From NCBI GenBank assembly GCA_001664505.1, contig CP011806.1:2704904-2768903 (forward strand): a stretch of DNA of 64,000 bases, in the 5' to 3' direction. Shown piece after piece: positions 33,408-41,308 of this stretch. Position numbers and translations under genes: made by a program. Each line of letters begins with the position of its first letter. Position 1 is the first letter of the stretch. Origin of the DNA: Acidobacteria bacterium Mor1 (GTDB lineage: Bacteria; Acidobacteriota; Polarisedimenticolia; Polarisedimenticolales; Polarisedimenticolaceae). The notes under the pieces are model-generated. The model made no database searches. It was given only the letters and a program-made list of their open reading frames with translations, and was not told the origin of the DNA.

Positions 33408-34037
33408 TTGAAGCCCGCCAAGCAGGCGCGAAGCGAGGAAACCCTCAAACGTCTGGCTCGCGCCGCCGAACAGGTGCTGCGCGACAAGAACTACGAGAAG
33501 GCCGGGGTCGCCGAGATTGCCGAGCGGGCCGGCGTCACCGTGGGCGCGCTCTACTTCCGCTTCGCCAACAAGGAAGCGCTGCTGGACTACCTCGAAGAGA
33601 AGACCTTCGCGGAAGTCGGCGAGCGACTCGCCGGGGCACTCCAGCCTCCGGCTCGAGGCGTGAGCGTGGAATCCCGCCTGGCCGGCGCTCTCGTTGCACT
33701 GTCCGCGGTCTACGTGGAACATCGCGGCGTGGCCCGGGCGATCATCGAACGGGCACGGACCAACGACAAACGCAAGGCAAGCCGGGCGGCCAAGAACCGT
33801 CCCCTCTTCGCCCTGGCCAGCGGGTGGCTGGAGGAGCACTTCGCCCCGGCAAGGGCCGTAGGGCGCAAGCGGGTCAACACCGCCATGCTCTTCGCCACGA
33901 CCACGCTGCGAGAGCGCATCATCTTCCGCGAGTTCTGGTCCGGCGAGGAACTCCCGGACCTCGACGAGCTCTGCCTCGAACTGGCGAGCGCCGTGACGAG
34001 TTACCTGCGGTCCGCCGCGAAGCGGTCAGCACGATAA
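33408..34037 (+). CDS. TetR-family repressor
   Basis: A 209-residue TetR regulator. The helix-turn-helix lies in YEKAGVAEIAERAGVTVGALYFRFANKEALLDY; the C-terminal ligand domain is helical and Ala/Arg-rich. The TTG at 33408 is preferred to the ATG at 33372: GGAGG lies 7 bases before the TTG, while the ATG has no ribosome site and overlaps a palindrome. It probably controls itself and the divergent protease gene. Confidence 0.88.
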   Translation: MKPAKQARSEETLKRLARAAEQVLRDKNYEKAGVAEIAERAGVTVGALYFRFANKEALLDYLEEKTFAEVGERLAGALQPPARGVSVESRLAGALVALSAVYVEHRGVARAIIERARTNDKRKASRAAKNRPLFALASGWLEEHFAPARAVGRKRVNTAMLFATTTLRERIIFREFWSGEELPDLDELCLELASAVTSYLRSAAKRSAR

Positions 34038-34064
34038 GGGCGGCCCCCAAACGCGAGGCCGCCC
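34038..34064. terminator. Stem-loop between convergent TetR and PrcB-like genes
   Basis: GGGCGGCC and GGCCGCCC pair over 8 bases around an 11-base loop, starting one base after the TetR stop. It can act in either direction; no strong T-run is present. Confidence 0.5.
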
Positions 34065-34084
34065 GCCCTGGTTGATTCCTATAG

Positions 34085-34747
34085 CTAACAGTCGTCGCAG
34101 CAGGGAGTCCCCTGCGGGTCACTGGTCTGCCCCGGCGCACAGGCGATGCAGGGGAAGCACTGGTCCGGGTCATCCGCGGGACAGTCGATGGTGAAGCTCT
34201 CGTGGACGAATGTGGTCGTGGTGTCGCTGAGCAGCCCGTCGGTCCGGTTGACTTTGACGATGTCGTAGTAGTTCGAGAACAAGGGGAACAGAATGCAGTT
34301 GGCGCCGGCGTTGTAGTCCTCGGCAGTCACTCGCACGCTCCCGATCTGACCGGGGACAAGAGGATTCTCGAGGTACTGGACGCAGGTAACGCCGATCGAG
34401 TGATTCTGGTTCCGCCGTTCTCCCAGCAACGTGACCACGACGAAGTGCTGGTTGAAGTCTACGGTCGGAGCCGGGTTGAACGGGTCGTGCTTTGACCAGA
34501 AGCTCGTCCACTGACCCTGGTTCTCGATGACAAGGTCCTCTCCGTTACACGGAGGCAGGTAGAGATCCGACGTGAGGGGGCCGCAAAGCGGATCCGCGTC
34601 GTAGCCGCTGTAGTTCCCGGCCTCGATGCGCTCGAAGAAACCGCAAGGCGGGTTGTTCGCCGGAGGACGCTGGGCAACAGCGGCCGTCACCGCGAGCAGG
34701 CATACGAGAACCGACAACAGCACGACGCGAAACGTACGATTGTGCAT
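34085..34747 (-). CDS. Exported PrcB-like protein with Cys-rich tail
   Basis: A 220-residue exported protein (signal VVLLSVLVCLLAVTAAVA). Residues about 75-180 resemble the PrcB C-terminal domain: TSFWSKHDPF, VDFNQHFVVVTLLGERRN, YYDIVKVNRTDG. In Treponema the PrcB domain belongs to a surface protease complex; here no protease is adjacent. The last 30 residues are Cys-rich (CFPCIACAPGQT and CCDDC), perhaps disulfide-bonded. AGGAG precedes the ATG at 34747. It diverges from the CBS gene. Confidence 0.75.
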   Translation of the reverse strand: MHNRTFRVVLLSVLVCLLAVTAAVAQRPPANNPPCGFFERIEAGNYSGYDADPLCGPLTSDLYLPPCNGEDLVIENQGQWTSFWSKHDPFNPAPTVDFNQHFVVVTLLGERRNQNHSIGVTCVQYLENPLVPGQIGSVRVTAEDYNAGANCILFPLFSNYYDIVKVNRTDGLLSDTTTTFVHESFTIDCPADDPDQCFPCIACAPGQTSDPQGTPCCDDC

Positions 34748-34948
34748 GAAGACTCCTGAGTTGAATGACCGTGACGGCTCGGCACCCCGTTGCGCCCAGC
34801 CCCCGAGGGTCTGTCCGTCTCCTGGTCTTGTCGCGCCGGTCTGTCGCTGGTTCACAAACTTGCGCCTCGAAGTGGACGCTGCCGGCACCCTGGGTGGTTG
34901 GCCGGGCGGGTTTGCTCTAAGGTCTTTCTTCAGGAGGTTTCGCACACC

Positions 34949-35353
34949 ATGAGCATGCCCGACATCCAGACCGTGATGACCCCGATGCCCCACTCGATCG
35001 AGGCAGGTGCCAACCTGGTCGAGGCCCAGAACCTGATGCAGTCCCAGGGGATTCGGCACCTGCCGGTCACCCGGGACGGAGAGCTGGTGGGCCTGCTCTC
35101 GGACCGGGACCTTCGCCGTTCCTTCGATCCGATGGTGGACATGCCGCCGCTGCTGCCGGTGGGGGACGTGATGGTCGATGACGATCTGTACATCGTCCCG
35201 GCTGAAGCTCCGCTGGACGAGGTGCTCGAGACGCTGGCGAAGCGCCGGATCGGCTGCGCGCTGATTCGGGGCGAGAGCGGTCTCTCGGGTATTTTCACCA
35301 CGACCGACGCCACCCGCATGCTCGCCGAGCACCTTCGCGAACTTCACCGCTAG
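34949..35353 (+). CDS. CBS-domain protein
   Basis: A 134-residue protein consisting of one pair of CBS motifs: VMTPMPHSIEAGANLVEAQ with GIRHLPVTRDGELVGLLSDR, then VMVDDDLYIVPAEAPLDE with CALIRGESGLSGIFTTTD. A CBS pair binds adenine nucleotides such as AMP or ATP and regulates partners. The ATG at 34949 follows AGGAGG. No partner enzyme is fused to it. Confidence 0.9.
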   Translation: MSMPDIQTVMTPMPHSIEAGANLVEAQNLMQSQGIRHLPVTRDGELVGLLSDRDLRRSFDPMVDMPPLLPVGDVMVDDDLYIVPAEAPLDEVLETLAKRRIGCALIRGESGLSGIFTTTDATRMLAEHLRELHR

Positions 35354-35393
35354 AGTCTGAAATCTCCGGACACTCCCGTTGGGTGTGGTCCGC

Positions 35394-35399
35394 TATAAT
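35394..35399 (+). promoter_or_regulatory. Consensus -10 box before the GAF gene
   Basis: A perfect TATAAT lies 46 bases before the ATG at 35446. No clear -35 is visible at 17-18 bases, so an extended or activated promoter is possible. AGGAGG at about 35434 is the ribosome site. Confidence 0.4.
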
Positions 35400-35445
35400 C
35401 CGGTCAGTACTTCAGCCTGTCAGCCTTTACCCCAGGAGGCCTACG

Positions 35446-36681
35446 ATGGCGCAGATTGCGGACCCCCGTGTGGCGGCCGTGCTTCGGTCGATGCACGACA
35501 TCACCATCATGGAAAGTCAGGAGCCTCGAAGCCGCACCGAGGCGATGCTGGCCCTGGGCTGCGCCCAGTTCGGGCTGCCGATCGGCATCCTGGCCCAGGT
35601 CGAGGACGAAAGCTACGAGGTCGTCGAAGTTCACAGTCCCCCCGAGGTGGAGCTCGCGCGGGGCGATTCCTTCGCCCTCGGGGCAACCTACTGCCAGAAG
35701 ACCATCGCCGCTGACGGCCCCGTCGGCTTCGAACACGCGGCCCAGACCGAGTGGAACCTCCACCCGGCTTATGTCAATTTCCGGCTCGAGGCGTACTTCG
35801 GCATCGCGATCCGCGTCTTCGGGCAGACCTGGGGAACCCTGAACTTCTCCAGCCTTTCCCCCCGCGACGTGAACTTCGGCGATGTCGACCGCGAGATCAT
35901 CCGGTTGATGGCGGAATGCATCGGCAGCACCCTGGAACGGGACACCCTGGAGCGGGAGGTCGGCAACTCCGGGAACGGCGTCATGCGGCGCATCACCGCC
36001 GGAATCGCCCACGACATGAACGACATGCTGACGGCGATCCTCGGGCACGCGACCCTGGCCGGGATGGACCGGGGCCTCAGCGCCGACACCCGCCACAACC
36101 TCGAACGGATCCTGCATTCTGCCCAACGGGCCGGGGCGCTCTGCGGCCGGCTCGGCCTGCATTCGGGCCATCGCGGCGCCGCGATCGAACCGCTCGACCT
36201 TTCGGCCGTTACCCGGGACACCCTGCACCTGCGGCAGGTCACCGCCCACGGCATTACCCAGGTGCATACCGATCTGGCCGAGCAGCTACCGATGGTCGAG
36301 GCGGACTATCAGCGCCTGCAGCAGGCCTTGATGGCGGTGCTGGAATGCGTCCGCGGCAAGGAAGACGGGATCGCGACGCTGCATGTCTCCACCCGCGCCG
36401 TCGAGGTCTACGGAGCGGATCTCGGCTCCAGCCTTCAACGGGACGAACCTCCCCACAGCCCCGGGCCCTACCTGGTGTGCCGCATCCGCCGGACTCCGGC
36501 GGCGCGCCCCTCGACCGCCTCTGCGGCGCTCCATAGACCTATCGACCGTCATGCGCGGGAACTGGCTGCCGCGCGCAGGCTCCTGCGCCCCTCAGGCGGC
36601 TGGATTCGCCTGGCGGATCCCCCGGAGGCGATGGTCGAGGTGCTGCTGCCGCTGATGCCGCCGCCTGTCGCCGAGGCTTGA
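35446..36681 (+). CDS. GAF protein with degenerate histidine-kinase core
   Basis: A 411-residue cytosolic protein. Residues about 20-165 form a GAF domain (FGLPIGILAQVEDESYEVVE, FGIAIRVFGQTWGTLNFSS). Residues 180-245 look like a HisKA helix pair with an H-box, ITAGIAHDMNDMLTAIL, including His189. The region that should be the ATPase has lost its N-box (LMAVLECVRGK in place of the usual NLxxNARDA) and the DxGxG motif (RIRRTPAARP). It therefore probably cannot bind ATP normally and may act as a sensor or phosphotransfer partner. No response regulator is adjacent. Confidence 0.8.
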   Translation: MAQIADPRVAAVLRSMHDITIMESQEPRSRTEAMLALGCAQFGLPIGILAQVEDESYEVVEVHSPPEVELARGDSFALGATYCQKTIAADGPVGFEHAAQTEWNLHPAYVNFRLEAYFGIAIRVFGQTWGTLNFSSLSPRDVNFGDVDREIIRLMAECIGSTLERDTLEREVGNSGNGVMRRITAGIAHDMNDMLTAILGHATLAGMDRGLSADTRHNLERILHSAQRAGALCGRLGLHSGHRGAAIEPLDLSAVTRDTLHLRQVTAHGITQVHTDLAEQLPMVEADYQRLQQALMAVLECVRGKEDGIATLHVSTRAVEVYGADLGSSLQRDEPPHSPGPYLVCRIRRTPAARPSTASAALHRPIDRHARELAAARRLLRPSGGWIRLADPPEAMVEVLLPLMPPPVAEA

Positions 36682-36735
36682 TTCGCTGGAACGCCCTCGC
36701 CGATTGATCTAGGGTACCGGCCTGGAGGGCTTCCC

Positions 36736-37971
36736 ATGAGCAAACCCGTGGTGATCGTCGGCGCCGGACTGAGCGGCCTCTGCTGTGCGCTGCACCTGAC
36801 CCGAGCGGGCATCCCCTGCCGTCTGCTGGAGGCCTCCGATGCCGCCGGCGGCCGGGTGCGCACCGATGTCGTCGACGGCTTCCGTCTCGACCGGGGCTTT
36901 CAGGTGCTGCAGACCGCCTACCCCGAAGCCCGCGCGATGCTCGACTACGACGCTCTCGACCTGCGGCCCTTCGATGCGGGGACCTGGGTTCGCCGCGATG
37001 GCGGCTTCACCCGGCTGATGGACCCACGGCGGCATCCCGGCTCCATTCTCTCCGGGCTGATGGCCTCCGTCGGCAGCTTCGGCGACAAGCTCAGGGTCGG
37101 CAAGCTGCGCAAGCTACCGCTGCCGGAGAGTTCCGCAGCCGACCGCTCGACCCTCGAAGAGCTGCGCGCCCTCGGCTTTTCCGACTCGATCATTGACGGG
37201 TTGTTCCGCCCCTGGTTCGCCGGCGTATTCCTGGAGCGTGAACTCGAGACCAGTGCCGCCTTCTTCCGCTTCACCTACCGGATGTTCGGCTCCGGCGACG
37301 TGGCGATGCCGGCCAAGGGCATGGAAGAGATCCCCCGCCAGCTCGCCGGCCGTCTGCCGGCGGACACCCTGCGCACCGGCGCACGGGTGGAATCCGTCGC
37401 CGCCGATCATGTCCGGCTCGAAGGGGGCGAACAGATCGAGGCCTCCACGGTGGTCCTCGCGGTCGAGGGACCCGAGGCGGCGCGGCTGGCCGGCCAGGGC
37501 TTCGACTCCCCGACCCAGCGGGGCACCGCCTGTATCTACTTCGCCGCCGACACGCCGCCGCTTCGGCAGCCGGTGCTGGTCCTCGACGGTGAGCAATCCG
37601 GCCCGGTCAACAACCTGGTCGTGCCGAGCAACGTGTCGCCGGAACTGGCGCCGGCGGGCAAAGCGCTGATCTCGGTGTCGACCGTCGGCGTGCCCGATCA
37701 GGATGACGACTCGTTGGTCGATGCCTCTCGCGCTCAGCTACGTGGCTGGTTCGGCGCCGCGGTGGATAGCTGGTCGCCTCTGCAGGTCTATCGCATCCCC
37801 CACGCGCTACCCGCCCAGCCCCCGGGGAGCCTCGCCTCGGGGCCTCTCAGACTCCCGAGCGGCGTCTGGGTCTGCGGTGATCACCGGGAAGCCGCGTCGA
37901 TCCAGGGTGCGATGACATCCGGCCGCCGCATGGCCGAGCAATGGATCGCGGAACAAAGAGCGTCCGCCTGA
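36736..37971 (+). CDS. FAD-dependent oxidoreductase (amine-oxidase/desaturase-like)
   Basis: A 411-residue flavoprotein. The N-terminal dinucleotide motif VIVGAGLSGLCCALHL is followed by LLEASDAAGGRVRTD, the pattern of the amine oxidase/phytoene desaturase/protoporphyrinogen oxidase superfamily. A C-terminal FAD contact is seen in GVWVCGDHREAASIQGAM. The substrate cannot be named. GGAGGG precedes the ATG. It ends before a long stem-loop. Confidence 0.88.
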   Translation: MSKPVVIVGAGLSGLCCALHLTRAGIPCRLLEASDAAGGRVRTDVVDGFRLDRGFQVLQTAYPEARAMLDYDALDLRPFDAGTWVRRDGGFTRLMDPRRHPGSILSGLMASVGSFGDKLRVGKLRKLPLPESSAADRSTLEELRALGFSDSIIDGLFRPWFAGVFLERELETSAAFFRFTYRMFGSGDVAMPAKGMEEIPRQLAGRLPADTLRTGARVESVAADHVRLEGGEQIEASTVVLAVEGPEAARLAGQGFDSPTQRGTACIYFAADTPPLRQPVLVLDGEQSGPVNNLVVPSNVSPELAPAGKALISVSTVGVPDQDDDSLVDASRAQLRGWFGAAVDSWSPLQVYRIPHALPAQPPGSLASGPLRLPSGVWVCGDHREAASIQGAMTSGRRMAEQWIAEQRASA

Positions 37972-38307
37972 CCTCGACTCCCCTGCAATCGAAAAAGCGG
38001 CGAGGCCGCTCCGAACTGTCCCCCGCAGCGGCCTCGCCGTACAACGTTCGCGGGAGAGCCTCGGCCTGGCGAGGCAGTCGACCGGGCAGGAAGACAGACT
38101 GCCAGGTGCCCCCGAGGGAATTCGCGAACGGAGGACCTCGGCGTGCGTCCGAGGCCCCGTGACAAGAGTCGTCTGCCCCCCTCCGCCGCCCCCGGGAAAT
38201 CTTCGACTGAAAATTCTTTCAGAAAATCGGGGGCGTTCCGGCCCGGCCGACGACTAGATCCCTGAAGCGCGCAGTTTCGCCGCTTTTTTTGACCGGGCAG
38301 GTTCGCA
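37972..38307. other. Intergenic region with a 13-bp stem-loop before the sigma-factor operon
   Basis: No gene is visible. A perfect 13-base-pair stem with a 16-base loop spans 37998-38039 (CGGCGAGGCCGCT/AGCGGCCTCGCCG). On the minus strand it is followed by CTTTTTCG, so it works best as a minus-strand or bidirectional terminator. A smaller hairpin (CCTCGG/CCGAGG) lies near 38136-38154. The sigma operon promoter should be in 38160-38300, but I could not fix a -35/-10 pair. Confidence 0.5.
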
Positions 38308-38946
38308 ATGACCGCGTTTCAGGGAATACTCGGCGCACGGGTGGCAGGCAGACCCCGCCCGGCTTATGACGTGAAGCAGGCGCCGACCGACGAAACCACC
38401 GAACGCTTCGCCGCCGGCGACCCCGAGGTCGTCGCCGCAGCGGCCGATCTCGTGCGCGAAGCGGTGCGGTTCAAGGGCTTCTACATTCCCGCACAGGATC
38501 AACCCGAGGTCATTCAGGAGACCCTGACCGACCTGTGGCGATCTCTTCGAGCCGGGAAGAGCAACGCCAACCCCCGGAACTTCGAGGCCTACGTAAGGAC
38601 CATCGCCTATCGCCGCTGCGTGGACTGGATGCGTAGCCGGCGGCCTCAGGAAGAGCTCTCGGTCGACGTCCCCGACGCCATGGGAGACGCGGAGCACCGC
38701 GCCCTCGCCGCCGAACGCGTTCGTATCGGCGCCCGGGTACTGGAGAGCCTCAGCCCCGCTTGCCGCACGTTGATCGCGGCTCACACGGTGGACCAGCGCA
38801 CCTACGCCGACATCGCGGCGGAGCAGGGACGGTTGGAAAAGACCGTGCGCAACCAGATGTACAAGTGCCTCAAGTCGGCGCGATCGATCCTCGATCGCAT
38901 GCTCAAGCGCGAGAAGCTCGGGCTGCGCGCCAAGGACCCGTCATGA
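38308..38946 (+). CDS. ECF-type RNA polymerase sigma factor
   Basis: A 212-residue sigma factor. Region 2 is in PEVIQETLTDLWRSLR...FEAYVRTIAYRRCVDWMRSRR; region 4 is in SLSPACRTLIAAHTVDQRTY followed by the helix-turn-helix IAAEQGRLEKTVRNQMYKC. There is no region 1.1 or 3, so it is ECF-type. It directs RNA polymerase to an alternative promoter, probably its own operon. The ATGA overlap with the next gene couples it to its anti-sigma factor. Confidence 0.88.
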   Translation: MTAFQGILGARVAGRPRPAYDVKQAPTDETTERFAAGDPEVVAAAADLVREAVRFKGFYIPAQDQPEVIQETLTDLWRSLRAGKSNANPRNFEAYVRTIAYRRCVDWMRSRRPQEELSVDVPDAMGDAEHRALAAERVRIGARVLESLSPACRTLIAAHTVDQRTYADIAAEQGRLEKTVRNQMYKCLKSARSILDRMLKREKLGLRAKDPS

Positions 38947-39746
38947 ATCATCCCCAGGCTCGCTATCTCCTCGCCGACTGGCGCGCGGGACATCTCGATC
39001 CGAGCACTGCCGGTGAGGTCTCGCAACACGCGGAGAACTGCTCGATCTGCCGGCCGCTGGTCGAGGTCTACGACCTGGTTCGCGCTCCGGCACGGGCCCG
39101 GACTCATCTGGCCGCCGAACGATTGGTCGACATCGCGCTCGGACGGGACCCACTCCCCGAGGAGCAAGAACATCTCGCCCTGTGTTCCGCCTGCAACGAG
39201 CAGATCGATCAGGTCCGCGCAGCGGAAGCCTCGCGACGGGTCCCGCCGCGCCGGAAGCAACGCCGGACCCGCCTCGCCGCCACGCTGGCTGCAGCGGCGG
39301 CACTGGCATTCACGGCCTTCCTCGGAGGCCGCATGAGTCAAGCACCTACGGCCGTTGTGCCCGACTCCCCCGCCCTGACGCTGCGGGAGCTGCCGTTGCT
39401 CCGCGGCGCGCAGCGGGCCGGGGAAGCAGAGCGCCTGCCGGCCCGGGACGGTCGCATCGAGATTGCGCTGGCCGTCCCGATTCCCGAGTCGCAGCCCGGC
39501 GATCTGCGGGTCGAGATCGCATGGTCGATGGCGGACGATTCATCGGTGCACCGCACCTACCTCACGATTGACGAACTGCGCCGGCTCAGTGCCGGCAGCG
39601 GAGCGATCTTGATCACCCTTCCGGTAGGAGACCGTGAGGAAGGATCGGGACACCTCGTATTGAAATCGATCTCCGGCGAGGAAACGTGGCTGGACACCCC
39701 GGTCTCATGGCACGTCTCGTCAGAGACAGGAGGAGGGCAAGAATGA
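38943..39746 (+). CDS. Transmembrane anti-sigma factor with two zinc-binding motifs
   Basis: A 267-residue protein. Residues 20-40 hold an H-x3-C-x2-C motif (His29, Cys33, Cys36), and residues 77-84 hold a second one (His77, Cys81, Cys84). Such ZAS motifs bind zinc in anti-sigma factors. A single membrane helix (about 112-132) and an extracytoplasmic beta-rich domain follow. It overlaps the sigma factor by four bases and the next gene by four. It should hold the sigma factor inactive until a periplasmic signal arrives. Confidence 0.85.
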   Translation: MNHPQARYLLADWRAGHLDPSTAGEVSQHAENCSICRPLVEVYDLVRAPARARTHLAAERLVDIALGRDPLPEEQEHLALCSACNEQIDQVRAAEASRRVPPRRKQRRTRLAATLAAAAALAFTAFLGGRMSQAPTAVVPDSPALTLRELPLLRGAQRAGEAERLPARDGRIEIALAVPIPESQPGDLRVEIAWSMADDSSVHRTYLTIDELRRLSAGSGAILITLPVGDREEGSGHLVLKSISGEETWLDTPVSWHVSSETGGGQE

Positions 39747-41308
39747 GAGATGGCCTAGGTCGCCTGGTGGGCATGGCGGCACTTTTGGCGCTGGCGGCGA
39801 CGTCGAGCGTAACCCTGGCGCAAGAAACCTGGATTATCGGTGAAGGCAGCGGCTCCCTCTGGGTGTTCGACCCGGTACAACAGGTGATCGTCGATGAGGT
39901 CGCGCTCCCCGAGCGTATCGGCTCGGCGACCGATCTGACGCTTTCCACGGTTCCCGGCCACCGGCACGACGAGGTGTTCGTCGCTTCGGGCAGCCGGCTG
40001 ATCCGCTTTGACCGGATCTCCCGCGCCCCGGTCGAACTCCTCGACCTGAACGCGCTGCTCGATGCACCGGCGACCATTCGCGACATGTTCGCCGGCCTTC
40101 CGGCCACGGACACCGAGGGCCATGCGCGCACGCTGCTGTACGTCCTCGCCGACGTGGCGACCAAGGGCGGGAAGGGCGCCAAGCAGGGTCACGCCACCCC
40201 TCAGATCATCGTCTTCGACCAGGAAGTGTTGACCGAGCTCGCGACGGGAGCGCTGATCGTCGATGTCGAGCCGGTTCCGTCGGGCGAGCCGGGAGCGTGG
40301 ACCGGCTCGGGCATCAGTGTGGCCGACGCACCGGGAGCTCCCGACTCGCCGCGGGTCTGGGCAACGATCCGCAATCAAACCCAGCCGGCCCAGATCGAAG
40401 CCCACCGCTTCACGCTATCGGCGGCATGGACCCTCGCTCCGGTGGAGTCACGAAGCTTCGCTCTTGCGGCTGATGCCGTGGACGAGATGCGCGCTGCGGT
40501 GGTCGCCGATCACGACGACGCGCTGCTCCCGCTGCCCGGCCAGGGGACGCTGCTCAACCTGACCGGTGACGGCAGCTGCGTGTTCGACGGGCGGATGGAT
40601 GCCGGCGCTCTCAGCGGGCCCGCAGGCGGCTTCACCTTCATCGGGATCGACGCCACCGGCACCAGGGCGCTGCGCTTCAACGCAGGCACCTGCGATGCCG
40701 CGGGCTATCCCCTGGAGTTCCGTCCGACCGCGATCAGCCTCGTCCGTTCGGACGCACCATCCGATGCGATCATTTCCCATCGCGACGACGATAGAATCTC
40801 CATGCTCAAGCCCAGTGGCGAGGTGGATTCGATCCTGCTCGGCAGTGGGAAACCCGGGAAGTGCCAGATATGTCCAGGCGAATCGGAAACGGCATTCGAT
40901 GGAGGCGGAGGGGGTTGTCCGATCAACATCACCGGAGCGAGCGACATCGCACCCGTCGGTCCGTCCCAGTGGTCGGTCGCCTGGCAGGCGCCCGGCTGCG
41001 ATCCGGGCTTCGACGTCTGGTGCACCTGTCTCGACACCTCCAATCCGAACTGCTTCTCCTGTTACTGCCCGACACCTCAGACCAAGGGCTGCATCTTCCC
41101 CGATTGGTCGGTCCAGAACAGCGCCGACTTCATCCCGTCGACACCGGGCAGCAACGGCCCGCCGATGCCGCTGGGCCCCAACTCGTCTCCCTGGAAGCAT
41201 CTGGGTCTGACCTACGGCGGCGGTGGACCGAACTACGTCTACACCGACCCGACCAAGAACGCGTTGGAACGCATTCTGTACGCCATCACCGGCGTCTACT
41301 GGGAGTGA
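39743..41308 (+). CDS. Exported propeller-like protein with Cys-rich end
   Basis: A 521-residue exported protein (signal LVGMAALLALAATSSVTLA). The body of about 350 residues has repeated beta segments (SGSLWVFDPVQQVIVD, VFVASGSRLIRFDR, DDRISMLKPSGEVDSILLG) suggesting a six- or seven-bladed propeller. The C-terminal part is Cys-rich (GKCQICPGES, FDVWCTCLDTSN, NCFSCYCPTPQ). AGGAGGG before the ATG at 39743 supports the start. It overlaps both neighbours by four bases, so it belongs to the sigma/anti-sigma/CHAT operon. The family is not recognised. Confidence 0.78.
   Translation: MRDGLGRLVGMAALLALAATSSVTLAQETWIIGEGSGSLWVFDPVQQVIVDEVALPERIGSATDLTLSTVPGHRHDEVFVASGSRLIRFDRISRAPVELLDLNALLDAPATIRDMFAGLPATDTEGHARTLLYVLADVATKGGKGAKQGHATPQIIVFDQEVLTELATGALIVDVEPVPSGEPGAWTGSGISVADAPGAPDSPRVWATIRNQTQPAQIEAHRFTLSAAWTLAPVESRSFALAADAVDEMRAAVVADHDDALLPLPGQGTLLNLTGDGSCVFDGRMDAGALSGPAGGFTFIGIDATGTRALRFNAGTCDAAGYPLEFRPTAISLVRSDAPSDAIISHRDDDRISMLKPSGEVDSILLGSGKPGKCQICPGESETAFDGGGGGCPINITGASDIAPVGPSQWSVAWQAPGCDPGFDVWCTCLDTSNPNCFSCYCPTPQTKGCIFPDWSVQNSADFIPSTPGSNGPPMPLGPNSSPWKHLGLTYGGGGPNYVYTDPTKNALERILYAITGVYWE

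Noticed and set aside
34085-35347. A 420-codon minus-strand frame extending the PrcB-like gene upstream
   Set aside because: The extra 200 residues are antisense to the CBS gene. A signal peptide and ribosome site at 34747 mark the true start.
38254-38784. A 176-codon minus-strand frame
   Set aside because: It is antisense to the sigma factor, whose region 2 and region 4 motifs are clear.
40861-41304. An N-terminal extension of the CHAT gene
   Set aside because: This part is antiparallel in frame to the preceding exported protein and lacks a domain. The GTG at 41305 gives a lipobox and the usual 4-base overlap.
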